Source: Candidatus Amarobacter glycogenicus
GTDB lineage: Bacteria > Chloroflexota > Dehalococcoidia > Tepidiformales > Tepidiformaceae
Reading direction: 5' to 3'
DNA length: 64,000 bases
NCBI GenBank assembly: GCA_016719395.1
Contig: JADJZF010000009.1
Coordinates: forward strand, 136,244 to 200,243
Position 1 is the stretch's first letter. Every line of letters starts with the position of its first letter. The notes below the pieces were generated by a model that did no database searches, was not told where the DNA came from, and saw nothing but the letters and a program-made list of their open reading frames with translations. A program made the position numbers and the translations under genes. Shown here in pieces: positions 35,264 through 44,662 of this stretch.

Positions 35264-36418
35264 ATGTTTCCATTTCGGCCCGGCGCTTTCGCCCTTGTCC
35301 TGGGCACCCTGATGCTTGTCGCCTGCTCGAGTCAGGCAGTGGTACCCCAATCACAAGTCCCCGCTGTGGCCGCGGACGGCACGGCCGAAGAGATCCCGGG
35401 GAAGACCAGCGCCGCTCTCGGCCCGGAGATTGTCGCCGCCGCCGGCGAGGCTGCTTCGATCGGCTTCAACAACGCGGCCCAGGTCGTGACCTTCGACGAT
35501 GGCAGCCAGCACTTCGTCTACATCACCGAGCGGTCGACCGTCTGGCACTACGACCCCGCCACCGGCGCGACGCCGATTTCGAGCTCGTCCGGCCGAAAGT
35601 CGCTGACGGCGATCGCCGCGGCCGACGGTGTACTCGTCGTCGCCTGGACCGAAGGCACGGGCGGCACGGAGTCCATCCGTGTGAGCGAGTCGAAGGATGG
35701 CGGCAAGACATGGACCGCGCCCAGCGTCCTGGCAACAGGCGCGACCGGTGTCTCGCTGGCTGCCGACGGCGGCACCGTCGTCGCCACCTGGCACCGCGGC
35801 AGCGAACAGAGCGCCGACATCCTCTTCGCCCGGCGCGACCCGAAGACGGGAACGTGGAGCGAACCGGTCCAGGTCGACACCTCGACGGCCGGCCCGGTCT
35901 GGGCCTCGGTCGACATCTCGGGCAACAACGTCTATGTGACCTGGCGGGACAACCGAAACGGGGCGTACCAGGTATACCTGCGCCGGTCGACCGACGGCGG
36001 CAAGACATGGCTCCCGGAACAGGTGGTCGGCGCGGCCAACACGGGCGACCCGACAGTTTGCACCGGCGACAACGGCGTGGTCTGGCTGGCGCACCACGGC
36101 AAAGGGAAAATCACGGTCCTGCGTTCGACCGACGGGGGCGCCACATGGGGCGCCGGACAAACGGTCGGCGACGGCTGGTTCCCTCGAATGAGCTGCGACT
36201 CCGAAGGCAACATGATCCTGGGCTGGGAGCAGGCCGAAGGCATGAGCGCACGCGCTGCAACGACCAAGGCCGCGGCCTACGTCACGGGGACCGCCGACGG
36301 CGTCCTGGGCAAAGCGCAAACGCTGGACGAAGCTTCCGGCACTACCGCCTCGGTGACTATCCGGGAAGACGGCTACGCCGACGCCGTCTGGATCCACCAC
36401 CCGGAAGGCAACGACTAG
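35264..36418 (+). CDS. BNR/Asp-box repeat lipoprotein (sialidase-like fold)
   Basis: About 384 aa from ATG 35264, which has AGGTG 6 nt upstream. Signal with lipobox LVAC (Cys21), then a beta-propeller with repeated Asp-boxes: SKDGGKTWTAP, STDGGKTWLPE and STDGGATWGAG, typical of sialidases and other BNR proteins. The catalytic Arg triad and Glu/Tyr of true sialidases could not be confirmed, so carbohydrate binding or a surface role is safer. Probably co-transcribed with the preceding gene. Confidence 0.8.
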   Translation: MFPFRPGAFALVLGTLMLVACSSQAVVPQSQVPAVAADGTAEEIPGKTSAALGPEIVAAAGEAASIGFNNAAQVVTFDDGSQHFVYITERSTVWHYDPATGATPISSSSGRKSLTAIAAADGVLVVAWTEGTGGTESIRVSESKDGGKTWTAPSVLATGATGVSLAADGGTVVATWHRGSEQSADILFARRDPKTGTWSEPVQVDTSTAGPVWASVDISGNNVYVTWRDNRNGAYQVYLRRSTDGGKTWLPEQVVGAANTGDPTVCTGDNGVVWLAHHGKGKITVLRSTDGGATWGAGQTVGDGWFPRMSCDSEGNMILGWEQAEGMSARAATTKAAAYVTGTADGVLGKAQTLDEASGTTASVTIREDGYADAVWIHHPEGND

Positions 36419-36469
36419 GCGCTGACCGGGCAGCTCTGGCGGGCGGTCGTGGAGATCTCGTGACCGGAT

Positions 36470-36883
36470 TCAGCCCACGGGAGCGACAGGAAACGCGCGT
36501 TCTCCACCGCCAACATCCCTCGGGGGGCCGCTCGCGAGACCGGCCCCTCTCAGGGCGCCCAAGAGATCCGCCTCGGACGGCGACTCCTCCTCGCCCGCAT
36601 CGAGCAAGAGCCACGCCTGGCCTCCGCCCGCGCCAATCAGCCAGTGGAGCCGAGCAAGTGTCTGGGAATCGAGGTGACGTCTCTCTGGCCACCACACCAG
36701 CCGGGCAGTCGGCTCCGCGGTCAGTAGCGTGGAGGCAAATGACGGTCGCGGCTTCATCGCTCCCGCTTCGGCCAACACCGAGTCGGGGGCGGCAACGATC
36801 ATGATCGGTCCGTCCCGGGTATTCAGGCCGAGCGCGGCGAAGGCGCCCCTGTCGTCCGACCCCCGCGAAGATGCGCTCGACAC
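36470..36883 (-). CDS. Small DUF3052-like protein
   Basis: 137 aa starting GTG 36883 (or TTG 36895), 15 nt after the secA stop. Contains IMIVAAPDSVLAEAGAMKP, LVWWPERRHLDSQTLARLHWLIGAGGGQAWLLLDA and ADLLGALRGAGLASG. The WW..L...IWLL-like pattern followed by a two-helix end resembles DUF3052, a small Actinobacteria/Chloroflexota family. This is a resemblance only. It may be translated from the secA mRNA. Function unknown. Confidence 0.55.
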   Translation of the reverse strand: MSSASSRGSDDRGAFAALGLNTRDGPIMIVAAPDSVLAEAGAMKPRPSFASTLLTAEPTARLVWWPERRHLDSQTLARLHWLIGAGGGQAWLLLDAGEEESPSEADLLGALRGAGLASGPPRDVGGGERAFPVAPVG

Positions 36884-36897
36884 GTTCGGCGGCAAAC

Positions 36898-39528
36898 CTA
36901 CCGGATCATCTTTCGGCGCTTTGCCGCGTTGCTGCCCTTGCCCTTCGGGGCGTTCTGACCACCCCCACCGAGCGTCCGGATCTGCTCGTCGCTCGGTCCG
37001 GTCGACTTCGCAAGGACGGGGACAGCCTTCTTCGCTGCCGGCTCGGAAACGGCGCCGTTTTCGGGCGGGGCGCCCGCCGGCGTGGCCGCTGGGTGCGAGG
37101 CGACGGCCTGGCCGTCCTGCTGGACGATTCGCACCTTGAAGACGGTCCGCGCGACCTGGCGCTGAATGTTCGCGACAAGCTGCTGGTACATGTCGTGGCC
37201 CTCGCGCTTGAAGGCCACGAGCGGGTCGATCTGGGCGTATGCCTGCAACCCGATGCTCTGGCGCAGTTCTTCGATCGCCGTGAGGTGTTCGCGCCAGTGC
37301 GTGTCGATCGCTTCGAGGAGGAGCCAGTGCTCCACCTTCCGCACACTCTCTTCGCCAATGGCGGCCTCGATAGCCTCGTACCGGTCTTCCGCGCGGTCGA
37401 GGATTTCGTCGCACAACTCTTCGCCGAGGTCTTGCATCTCCTGGATCGGCGGGACATCGTCGGCCGGGAGGATCTCGCCAATCTCGGCGCGCACCAGTTC
37501 AAGCGAGTCGATGTCGTTCGTCGCCACACCCTTGGTGATCCGCTCGATTTCCGGCAGCAGCATGTGATCGATCACGTTCACACGCGTGTCGACACCCTGG
37601 AGGATCATGTCCCGCTGGGTGTAGATCTGCTTGCGGTGCTCGTTGATGACATCGTCGAACTCGACGAGGCGCTTGCGGATATCGAAGTTGTGGCCTTCAA
37701 CCTTCGTCTGGGCCTGTTCGATCGCACGCGTGACCATGCGAGACTCGAGCGGCATCTCCTCCGTCATGCCGAGCTTCTGCATCATCCCGGGCACCCACTC
37801 CGGCGAGAAGCGCTTCATGATGTCGTCGCCGAAGGAGACGAAGAAACGCGATGAGCCAGGGTCACCCTGGCGGCCGGCACGTCCGCGCAGCTGGTTATCG
37901 ATGCGCCGCGATTCATGGCGTTCGGTGCCGATGACATGAAGCCCGCCGAGCTCCGCGATTCCCGGCCCGAGCTTGATGTCGGTGCCCCGGCCGGCCATGT
38001 TCGTCGCGATCGTCACGGCCGCGTTCTTGCCCGCATCGGCGATGATGTGCGCCTCTCGCTCGTGCTGCTTCGCGTTCAGCACTTCGTGAGCGATGCCCTT
38101 TCGTTGAAGCAGGCCAGCAAGATATTCGGACTTCTCGATGGAGGTCGTGCCAACCAGGACAGGCCGGCCTGCGGTGTGCATCTCCTCGATTTCGCCAACG
38201 ACCGCATTGAACTTCGCGCGCTCGTTGATGTAGACGACATCCTGGTGGTCCTCGCGGACCATCGGGCGGTGCGTCGGGATGACCACCACGTCCAGGTTGT
38301 AGATCTTCGAGAACTCTTCGGCCTCGGTTTCGGCCGTTCCGGTCATGCCGGCGAGCTTCTCGTACAGGCGGAAGAGGTTCTGGAACGTGATCGTCGCGTA
38401 GGTGATCGATTCACGCTGGACGGGCACGCCTTCCTTGGCTTCGCAAGCCTGGTGAATCCCGTGGCTCCAGCGCCGGCCAGGCATGAGGCGGCCCGTGAAC
38501 TCATCGACGATGATGATTTCGCCGTCCTTCACCACGTAGTCGCGGTCGACTCGCTTGAGGAACTCCGCATCGAGCGAAGCCTCGAGGTGGCGGGCGAGGC
38601 GCGGGTCGCCGCCAAAGACGTTCTCGATGCCCAGGTTGCGCTCGACCCGAGAGATGCCCGCTTCGGTGAGGGCGATGTGCTTGGACTTATGGTCGATCTG
38701 GAAGTCGCGTTCTTCTTCGAGACCCTTCACGGCACGTGCGAAGCGGACGTAGGTTCCACTCGCCTCTTCGGCGTTGCCGCTGATGATCAGCGGCGTGCGA
38801 GCTTCGTCGATGAGGATGTTGTCGACTTCATCGATGATGGCGAAATAGAGGGGGCGCTGCGCCTTGTCATCCCATTCGCGGACCATGTTGTCGCGCAGGT
38901 AGTCGAACCCGAACTCGTTGTTCGTGCCGTAGGTGATGTCGGCGCGGTAGACATCGCGGCGGCTGCAGGGCCGGAGGTCTTCGAGGCCGCCTGTTGAGCC
39001 TTCCTCGCCCGGCCGGTAGCCGGGTTCGTACATGTACGAGACGCCGTTGTTCTGGATGACTCCGACGGTCATCCCCAGAGCGGCATAGATCGGGCCGTAC
39101 CAGGTCGCGTCGCGCCGCGCGAGGTAGTCGTTCACGGTGATCACGTGGACGCCGCGGCCGGCGAGGGCATTCAGGTAGACCGGGGAGATGGCGGTGAGCG
39201 TCTTGCCCTCGCCAGTCCGCATCTCGGCGATGCGCCCTTCGTGAAGGGTGATTCCGCCCATCAGCTGGACGTCGTAGGGCCGTTCACCAACCTTGCGCAG
39301 CGACATCTCGCGGGCGACGGCGAAGGCCTCGGGCAGCAGGTCCTCGAGCGTCTCATCGGCTGCCAGGCCTTCCTTGAACTCTGCGCTCTTGGCGGCGAGG
39401 GCTTCATCGGAGAGGGCGGCAATCTCGTCCGCGTAGCTGTTGATCTCATCGACGATTGAAGAAAGCCGCTTCAGTTCCTTCTCGTTCGAGTCTCCGAGGA
39501 GGCGGCCAATGAATCCAAGCTTTGGCAT
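36898..39528 (-). CDS. secA: Preprotein translocase ATPase SecA
   Basis: 876-aa motor that drives preproteins through SecYEG. Motor domain: MGGITLHEGRIAEMRTGEGKTLTA (Walker A), VITVNDYLARRDA, YGTNNEFGFDYLRDNM, IIDEVDNILIDEARTPLIISG (DEAD-like), preprotein cross-linking domain, GMTGTAETEAEEF, VLVGTTSIEKSEYLAGLL, TNMAGRGTDIKLG and QLRGRAGRQGDPGSSRFFVSFGDD. The C-terminal tail ends in basic residues without the CxC-x8-CH zinc motif that binds SecB, common in bacteria lacking SecB. TACACT ends 7 nt before the ATG. Confidence 0.98.
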   Translation of the reverse strand: MPKLGFIGRLLGDSNEKELKRLSSIVDEINSYADEIAALSDEALAAKSAEFKEGLAADETLEDLLPEAFAVAREMSLRKVGERPYDVQLMGGITLHEGRIAEMRTGEGKTLTAISPVYLNALAGRGVHVITVNDYLARRDATWYGPIYAALGMTVGVIQNNGVSYMYEPGYRPGEEGSTGGLEDLRPCSRRDVYRADITYGTNNEFGFDYLRDNMVREWDDKAQRPLYFAIIDEVDNILIDEARTPLIISGNAEEASGTYVRFARAVKGLEEERDFQIDHKSKHIALTEAGISRVERNLGIENVFGGDPRLARHLEASLDAEFLKRVDRDYVVKDGEIIIVDEFTGRLMPGRRWSHGIHQACEAKEGVPVQRESITYATITFQNLFRLYEKLAGMTGTAETEAEEFSKIYNLDVVVIPTHRPMVREDHQDVVYINERAKFNAVVGEIEEMHTAGRPVLVGTTSIEKSEYLAGLLQRKGIAHEVLNAKQHEREAHIIADAGKNAAVTIATNMAGRGTDIKLGPGIAELGGLHVIGTERHESRRIDNQLRGRAGRQGDPGSSRFFVSFGDDIMKRFSPEWVPGMMQKLGMTEEMPLESRMVTRAIEQAQTKVEGHNFDIRKRLVEFDDVINEHRKQIYTQRDMILQGVDTRVNVIDHMLLPEIERITKGVATNDIDSLELVRAEIGEILPADDVPPIQEMQDLGEELCDEILDRAEDRYEAIEAAIGEESVRKVEHWLLLEAIDTHWREHLTAIEELRQSIGLQAYAQIDPLVAFKREGHDMYQQLVANIQRQVARTVFKVRIVQQDGQAVASHPAATPAGAPPENGAVSEPAAKKAVPVLAKSTGPSDEQIRTLGGGGQNAPKGKGSNAAKRRKMIR

Positions 39529-39535
39529 ATGGCCC

Positions 39536-39541
39536 AGTGTA
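39536..39541 (-). promoter_or_regulatory. secA -10 box TACACT
   Basis: TACACT (39541-39536) ends 7 nt before the secA ATG with no Shine-Dalgarno between, so the mRNA should be leaderless. Confidence 0.55.
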
Positions 39542-39580
39542 CTTCAAAGCGGAAAGACGGAAGAAAAGGAGGCGGGACTG

Positions 39581-39886
39581 CTACACCAGTCGCGCCAGCG
39601 CGGTCACCGCAGCCGCGGCAACCACCGCAACCAGCAGCGGAGCACGCCCCCAGACACAGACGGCGGCCGCCACGAGCCCGAGCGCCCGTTCATCGATGAC
39701 GACGCTGCGACCCGTGGAAAAGCTGCCGGTGACGACAAACGCCGCCAGCAGCGCCGGTGCGAGCGCGGCGACGAGAGGGAGCACCCGAAGAGGCAGTTCC
39801 CGGCCACCGGCCACTACCGGGCCTGCCGACTTGAGTGCCATGGCGGCTGCACCAACGATGAGGACTGCCATCCATGGGTCGCTCAC
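39581..39886 (-). CDS. azlD: AzlD-family branched-chain amino acid export subunit
   Basis: 101-aa membrane protein with three to four helices (WMAVLIVGAAAMALKSAGPVV, VLPLVAALAPALLAAFVV, and LVAAAVCVWGRAPLLVAVVAAAAV). GTG start overlaps the azlC stop (GTGA). The small partner of AzlC in branched-chain amino acid efflux. Confidence 0.85.
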   Translation of the reverse strand: MSDPWMAVLIVGAAAMALKSAGPVVAGGRELPLRVLPLVAALAPALLAAFVVTGSFSTGRSVVIDERALGLVAAAVCVWGRAPLLVAVVAAAAVTALARLV

Positions 39887-40563
39887 CGCCGCCACCACCC
39901 CGCGAAACACGCGAGCGACGCCGCGACGATAGGCACCCCGGCTCTCGTGAACGGCACCAGCAAGAGGGCGATGCCCGCACCAGCGAGTGCGGCGACTGCC
40001 CCCTCGCGGCTCTTGAGCTGCGAAACCAGCAACACGAAGAAGAGGGCAGGGAAGGCGGCATCGAGTCCGTAATCTCGCGGGTCGCCGAGGAAGTTGCCGC
40101 CGAATACCCCGGCGACTGTCCCTGCCTGCCAGGAGAGATAGAGCACTACCCCGGCGCCGAGCAGCGTCCCCCGGTCGAACGTGCCGTCCCCCCGGTTTGC
40201 CACGGCCCACGATTCGTCGATCACGAGCTGTGCCTGCCCGAAGCGCGCGGCGCGCGATCCGCGGAGGACCGGCGCTACCGAGAGACCAATGGGGAGATAC
40301 CGGCTCGCCAGGAGGATGGCCGCCACCACCGCCGCGCCAAGGCCACCGCCATCCCCAAGGATCGAGACGGTGGCGAACTGCGAGGCCCCCGTGAACGTCG
40401 TTAGCGACATCACGATCGGCGCCATCACGCCGAAGCCGTTCGCCCGCGCGAGCACACCGAACGAGGCGCCAAAAGCCACCAGTGCGACACAGAGCGGAAG
40501 CGCCGCCCGCACACCGTAGGCGAACCCGGCCTTCTTCCCGGCTGCGGGACGGTCACTGCTCAT
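39883..40563 (-). CDS. azlC: AzlC-family branched-chain amino acid exporter
   Basis: 226 aa, six or so helices. N-terminal GVRAALPLCVALVAFGASFGVLARANGFG, SLTTFTGASQFATVSIL and the LLASRYLPIGLSVAPVL...AQLVIDESWAVANR signature of AzlC/YgaZ proteins. Forms an exporter for leucine, isoleucine or valine with AzlD. Both genes are translationally coupled. Confidence 0.9.
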   Translation of the reverse strand: MSSDRPAAGKKAGFAYGVRAALPLCVALVAFGASFGVLARANGFGVMAPIVMSLTTFTGASQFATVSILGDGGGLGAAVVAAILLASRYLPIGLSVAPVLRGSRAARFGQAQLVIDESWAVANRGDGTFDRGTLLGAGVVLYLSWQAGTVAGVFGGNFLGDPRDYGLDAAFPALFFVLLVSQLKSREGAVAALAGAGIALLLVPFTRAGVPIVAASLACFAGWWRR

Positions 40564-40628
40564 GCCTGCGAGCGAACCACGAACCCGGAGTAGCCGCTAT
40601 CGCCGCCCTCCGCCGGCGGCACGTCGCC

Positions 40629-41363
40629 TCAGACCGCCGAAATGGCGCGCTCCCGGTCGAACGCGCGCAGCGCCATCCTCCAGAGTAGGAAGTCGAGCAC
40701 GACGATTGCAGTGACGAACACGAGCCAGGTAACCGGCGTCGCCGGGATCGTCCGGGTGACGACGAGCATCACCGGGAGCATGGCCGGCAGGAGGACGAGG
40801 CCGCTGAGGTGTTCGGCGACGCGAATGTCCTTCGCGCGTGCCGAAAACGCCATCCCCACCAGCGTGGAGAAGGCTGCAAGGGCGGGCGCCAGCAACACGA
40901 AGCCCATCGGCCACGTCCAGTCGAGCACCGGCTCGCGCACGGGTCCGTGGACTGCGAGGAGCACAAAAAGCATGTAGGCGGTGTAAATCGTGAACGAAGC
41001 GCCGATCGTCGGGATGAGGATGGCGATAACCTTCCCCGCGAGGAACTGCCGGTCGGTCAGCGGAAGAGTCAGCAGCGGTTCGAGTGTGCCCTGGTCGCGT
41101 TCCCCGATCACAGCGAACGCCGCCATCGTCGCCGGGATAATCACCGGCGAGAGGAAGAAGCAGAACATCGCCTGGCCGACCGCGAGGTTTGTGCCGCCGA
41201 CTGAACGGTCCGGGTCGAACAGTGCGAGGTTCGCCATCGGGAGGATGAGGAAGACGATCGGGAGGATGGTCGCCGTGAGGACGATCATCCGGTGGTGGCG
41301 GTATTCGCGGAGTTCCTTGCGTACGAGAGCGCGGACCGGTGGGGCGATGGGGAACGCGGTCAT
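40629..41363 (-). CDS. ABC-2 type transporter permease
   Basis: 244 aa, six helices: short N-terminal VRALVRKELREYRHHR, then VLTATILPIVFLIL. A conserved GERDQGTLEPLLTLPLTDRQFLAGK loop, typical of ABC-2 (NatB/CcmB-like) permeases, follows. Its ATG overlaps the stop of the ATPase gene (ATGA). Probably exports a drug, lipid or ion; substrate unknown. Confidence 0.88.
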   Translation of the reverse strand: MTAFPIAPPVRALVRKELREYRHHRMIVLTATILPIVFLILPMANLALFDPDRSVGGTNLAVGQAMFCFFLSPVIIPATMAAFAVIGERDQGTLEPLLTLPLTDRQFLAGKVIAILIPTIGASFTIYTAYMLFVLLAVHGPVREPVLDWTWPMGFVLLAPALAAFSTLVGMAFSARAKDIRVAEHLSGLVLLPAMLPVMLVVTRTIPATPVTWLVFVTAIVVLDFLLWRMALRAFDRERAISAV

Positions 41364-42316
41364 GCGGCAGCCTCCAGGACAGCGGTCTCGGTGCGTGCCA
41401 TCAGCTCCAGGTACGCCTCCTCGAGGTCACCCGCCTGGACGACGGAAAGGATCTGCGCACCGCCGCCGACAAGCCCCGACACCAGGCGAGGCGTGTCGCG
41501 GCCGGCGTCTTCCACTCGGCACAGGAGGCCGTTACCTGTCCAATCGACACCGGCGACGCCGGGAAGGGACTCCACGGCGTGCTGCAGCCGGGTATCCGGC
41601 GGCGCGGCCAGCTCGACTCTGACCACGCCGCCGAGAAGACGGTTGCGGAGCTGCCGGGGCGTGCCCAGTTCGAGCAACGTGCCGTGGCGCAGGATGGCCA
41701 CTCGGTCACAGAGGCGTTCGGCTTCCGCCAGGCGGTGGGTATTCATCAGGACGGTCGAACCGCCTGCAACGAGCTCCCGGATCATCCGTTCCATGGCGGT
41801 CGCCGCGGAGGGATCGAGGCCGGAGGATGGCTCATCGAGGAGCAGGACCTTCGGCTGATGGACAATCGCGCGGGCGAGCGAGACCCGCTGCCGCCAGCCT
41901 TTCGAGAGTTCCCCGACCCGCTCGCCGGCGCGTCCGCCAAGGCCGACGAACTCGAGCGCGCGAGCGATGGCGTCATCCACCCGCGGGACTGCGTGTGCGT
42001 CCGCCCAGAACGAGAGGTTATCGCGGATCGTGAGGCGCTCGTAGAGGCTCGGCTTTTCGGGCATCACGCCGATGACTCGGCGGACTTCCATCGCTTCGGC
42101 GACGACATCGTGGCCGAGGACGCTGGCGCTGCCGATCGTGGGCCGAATGAGCGTCGCCAGGATCCGCAGTGTCGTCGTCTTTCCCGAACCGTTCGGGCCG
42201 AGGAGGCCGAACACCTCCCCCGGCGCGACGGCCAGGTCGAGCGGTTGCAGAGCGACTCGCGTCCCGAAGTTCCGGCCGGTGGACCGGAGTTCGATCGCGG
42301 GGGCAGAAGGTGTCAC
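41360..42316 (-). CDS. ABC-2 transporter ATP-binding protein
   Basis: 318 aa from GTG 42316. Walker A GLLGPNGSGKTTTLRIL, Q-loop region VMPEKPSLYERLTIRDNLSFWA, signature LSKGWRQRVSLARAI (LSKG variant), Walker B VLLLDEPSSGLDP and H-loop NTHRLAEAERLCDRV. C-terminal about 90 residues resemble the regulatory extension of NatA/CcmA-like drug-export ATPases. Drives the permease encoded next. Confidence 0.9.
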   Translation of the reverse strand: MTPSAPAIELRSTGRNFGTRVALQPLDLAVAPGEVFGLLGPNGSGKTTTLRILATLIRPTIGSASVLGHDVVAEAMEVRRVIGVMPEKPSLYERLTIRDNLSFWADAHAVPRVDDAIARALEFVGLGGRAGERVGELSKGWRQRVSLARAIVHQPKVLLLDEPSSGLDPSAATAMERMIRELVAGGSTVLMNTHRLAEAERLCDRVAILRHGTLLELGTPRQLRNRLLGGVVRVELAAPPDTRLQHAVESLPGVAGVDWTGNGLLCRVEDAGRDTPRLVSGLVGGGAQILSVVQAGDLEEAYLELMARTETAVLEAAA

Positions 42317-42362
42317 GTAGGGATAGTCGGCGCGATCGGGTGCGGCGGGCAGTCTCGCTGCT

Positions 42363-43139
42363 TTACCGTGCCATCCGCCCACCATCGATCGGAAAGATGC
42401 CGCCGTTCAGGTAGCTCGCCTCACTCGAACAGAGGAAGGCGACGAACGCCGCGACCTCAGCGGGCTCGCCGTAACGGCCCATGGGATTTCCCGCAGCCAT
42501 CTGCTGATGGGCCTGTTCCGGCTCGTCCGGGTTCATCCCCCGTTCGAGGGCGCGCATCATCCGGGTTTCGATCGGAGAAGGGCAGACGGCATTCGTCCGA
42601 ATGCCCCTCGGGCCGAACTCGAGTGCCGCCGACTTCGTCATCCCCACGACCGCGTGCTTGCTCGCGCCATACGCGAAGATGCTCGGCGTGCCGGAGAGCC
42701 CTGCGACCGACGCGGTGTTCACGATCGCGCCGCCGCCGCGTTCCAGCATCGCCGGGACCACGTACTTGATCCCGAGGAAGACGCCCTTGAGGTTCACCGC
42801 GATCACCTTGTCGAAAATCTCTTCCGGGTACTGGGTGGTCGGGCCAATCCAGCCTTCGATCCCGGCGTTGTTGAAGAAGGCATCGATCCCGCCGAAGCGC
42901 TCCTTCGCGGTCCGCACGTACCGCTCGACATCGCTGGATTTCGACACGTCCGCCGGCACCCCGACCGCGCGGGCTCCCGCGGCGTCAACGAGTGCGACGA
43001 CTTCGTCCAGCGCGCTCCCGGCGAGGTCCACCGCGACGACGCTCGCCCCTTCCCGCGCGAACCGCTCCGCGGCGGCCCTGCCGATTCCCCCGGCTGCCCC
43101 GGTGATGACGACGACCTTACCTTCGAACCTGCGTTCCAT
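42363..43139 (-). CDS. Short-chain dehydrogenase/reductase
   Basis: 258-aa classical SDR: NAD(P) motif TGAAGGIGRA, DVSKSSD, NNAGIEG, SVAGL, catalytic YGASK (Tyr-x3-Lys), and CPSPIETRM. Acidic VVAVDLAG after beta-2 suggests NAD rather than NADP preference. TAGGAG lies 8 nt before ATG 43139. Lies 11 nt after the efflux gene, probably one transcript. Substrate unknown; FabG-like or alcohol dehydrogenase activity are possible. Confidence 0.88.
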   Translation of the reverse strand: MERRFEGKVVVITGAAGGIGRAAAERFAREGASVVAVDLAGSALDEVVALVDAAGARAVGVPADVSKSSDVERYVRTAKERFGGIDAFFNNAGIEGWIGPTTQYPEEIFDKVIAVNLKGVFLGIKYVVPAMLERGGGAIVNTASVAGLSGTPSIFAYGASKHAVVGMTKSAALEFGPRGIRTNAVCPSPIETRMMRALERGMNPDEPEQAHQQMAAGNPMGRYGEPAEVAAFVAFLCSSEASYLNGGIFPIDGGRMAR

Positions 43140-43150
43140 GGACGGTACTC

Positions 43151-44596
43151 CTATTCCTGGATAGCCGGCGCCACCTGGGAGGCCGGAGGCGTGACGGGGC
43201 GAGCCTGCTTGCCCCGGAAGGACGAAGCCACGATTGCGAGGCTCGAAACGGCGGCTGCGGCGAGGAACGCAGCGGTTACACCATCGAGGATAGCCTCGGC
43301 CGGCAGGTCCGCGACCCGCGCCGCGGTGAACCCCGCCGATGTACTTGCGACGCCTACGAGGATGGCGCTTGCCATGGCCAGCCCAGTCGCGTTCCCGATG
43401 TTCCGGGCTGTCGCCACGCTCGCGGAGGCGGTCCCGAGCCGCTCCTTCGGCACGCTGCCCATGATCGACGCGCTGTTCGGCGACATGAAGATTGACGTAC
43501 CGACCCCGATGACCGCGAGACGCGCCATCACCAGCCCGATCGGCGTCGATGCGTCGATCGTCGACATCAGCAGGAGCCCGATCGAGACGAGGACGATACC
43601 GGCTGTCGTCTGGTGGCGGAACCCGAACCGGTCCGAAACCCGCCCGCTGATGGGCGACAGCAAGAGCATCATGCTCGGGACCGTAGCGATGACGAGCCCC
43701 GTCTGGCCGGTCGAATAGCCGCGCACCTGCTGGAGGTAGAAAGGCATCAGGAACGTGACGGCAGACTGCCCCGCGAAGTTCAGGGCGAGACTCGAGACAC
43801 CCACCGCATAAGAGCGGACTTTGAAGAGCCCGAGAGCAATCACCGGGCTCACGGCGCGTGACTCCACGCGCAGGAAGCTGGCGAGCGCGCAGGCGGAGAA
43901 CGCGAACAGCCCGAGAATAACCGGCGAACCCCAGCCCCAGGACGTCCCCCGGTTCACGGCGAGCAGCGCACTCGAGAGCGTGGCGAAAAGCGTGATCGCC
44001 CCCGGGATATCGACCTTCCGGCTGGTGAGCTCGCTGGACGGCGCCGACGGCCTGATGAACAGGAATGCCAGGGTCATCGCGATCAGGCCGATCGGCGCCC
44101 GCAGGTAGAAGATGGCCTGCCAGCTCAGGCCTTCGAGGATGAGTCCCCCGACGATCGGGCCCGTCATCAAGCCGGCCCCGACGACCGAACCGGTGGTGCC
44201 CAGCGCCTGCCCGCGCTGCTCCGGCGGGAATGCCTCGGTCACGATCGCGTTTCCGTTCGCGATGGCGAGCGCCACGCCGATGGCCTGGAAGAACCGGAAC
44301 GCAATCAGCTGTTCGATCGTCTGGGCGAAGCTCGCAACAAGCATGCCCACCGTGAAGATGACCCATCCCGTGATGTAGACGCGCTTTCGGCCGTAAAGGT
44401 CGCCGATGCGCCCTGCCGTGAGGGTGATGCCGGTGACCATCAGGCTCGAAGCGAGCGCTACCCAGACAACCGTGTCCGGCGGCTTGTCGAACTCACGCGA
44501 AAGCGTCGGCAGCGCCACGTTGACGATGCTGAAGTCCATCGTCGCCATGAACGTGCCAAAACAGACGGCGATGAGGCAGCGCCACTTGTATTCCAT
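43151..44596 (-). CDS. DHA2-family multidrug efflux MFS transporter (QacA/EmrB type)
   Basis: 481 aa, 14 predicted helices. Motif D1-like FMATMDFSIVNVALPTL at the start, motif A GRIGDLYGRKRVYITG, and the antiporter motif C pattern GPIVGGLI in helix 5. Typical proton-coupled drug export. TAGATT ends 8 nt before the ATG, giving a leaderless start. Co-transcribed with the SDR; a link between the two is not evident. Confidence 0.9.
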   Translation of the reverse strand: MEYKWRCLIAVCFGTFMATMDFSIVNVALPTLSREFDKPPDTVVWVALASSLMVTGITLTAGRIGDLYGRKRVYITGWVIFTVGMLVASFAQTIEQLIAFRFFQAIGVALAIANGNAIVTEAFPPEQRGQALGTTGSVVGAGLMTGPIVGGLILEGLSWQAIFYLRAPIGLIAMTLAFLFIRPSAPSSELTSRKVDIPGAITLFATLSSALLAVNRGTSWGWGSPVILGLFAFSACALASFLRVESRAVSPVIALGLFKVRSYAVGVSSLALNFAGQSAVTFLMPFYLQQVRGYSTGQTGLVIATVPSMMLLLSPISGRVSDRFGFRHQTTAGIVLVSIGLLLMSTIDASTPIGLVMARLAVIGVGTSIFMSPNSASIMGSVPKERLGTASASVATARNIGNATGLAMASAILVGVASTSAGFTAARVADLPAEAILDGVTAAFLAAAAVSSLAIVASSFRGKQARPVTPPASQVAPAIQE

Positions 44597-44604
44597 CTCG
44601 CCGG

Positions 44605-44610
44605 AATCTA
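44605..44610 (-). promoter_or_regulatory. -10 box TAGATT for the efflux gene
   Basis: TAGATT (44610-44605) ends 8 nt before the MFS start codon. Confidence 0.5.
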
Positions 44611-44662
44611 CGGCAGCGGGAGTGAAGCGGAAAGCGACGCACTGCGGGACCCGGGAGCAGCG

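Noticed and set aside
42363..44366. 667-codon minus-strand open frame spanning the MFS gene
   Set aside because: Only its last 258 codons match a family (SDR); the rest is an out-of-phase shadow of the MFS coding sequence, as high GC often gives.
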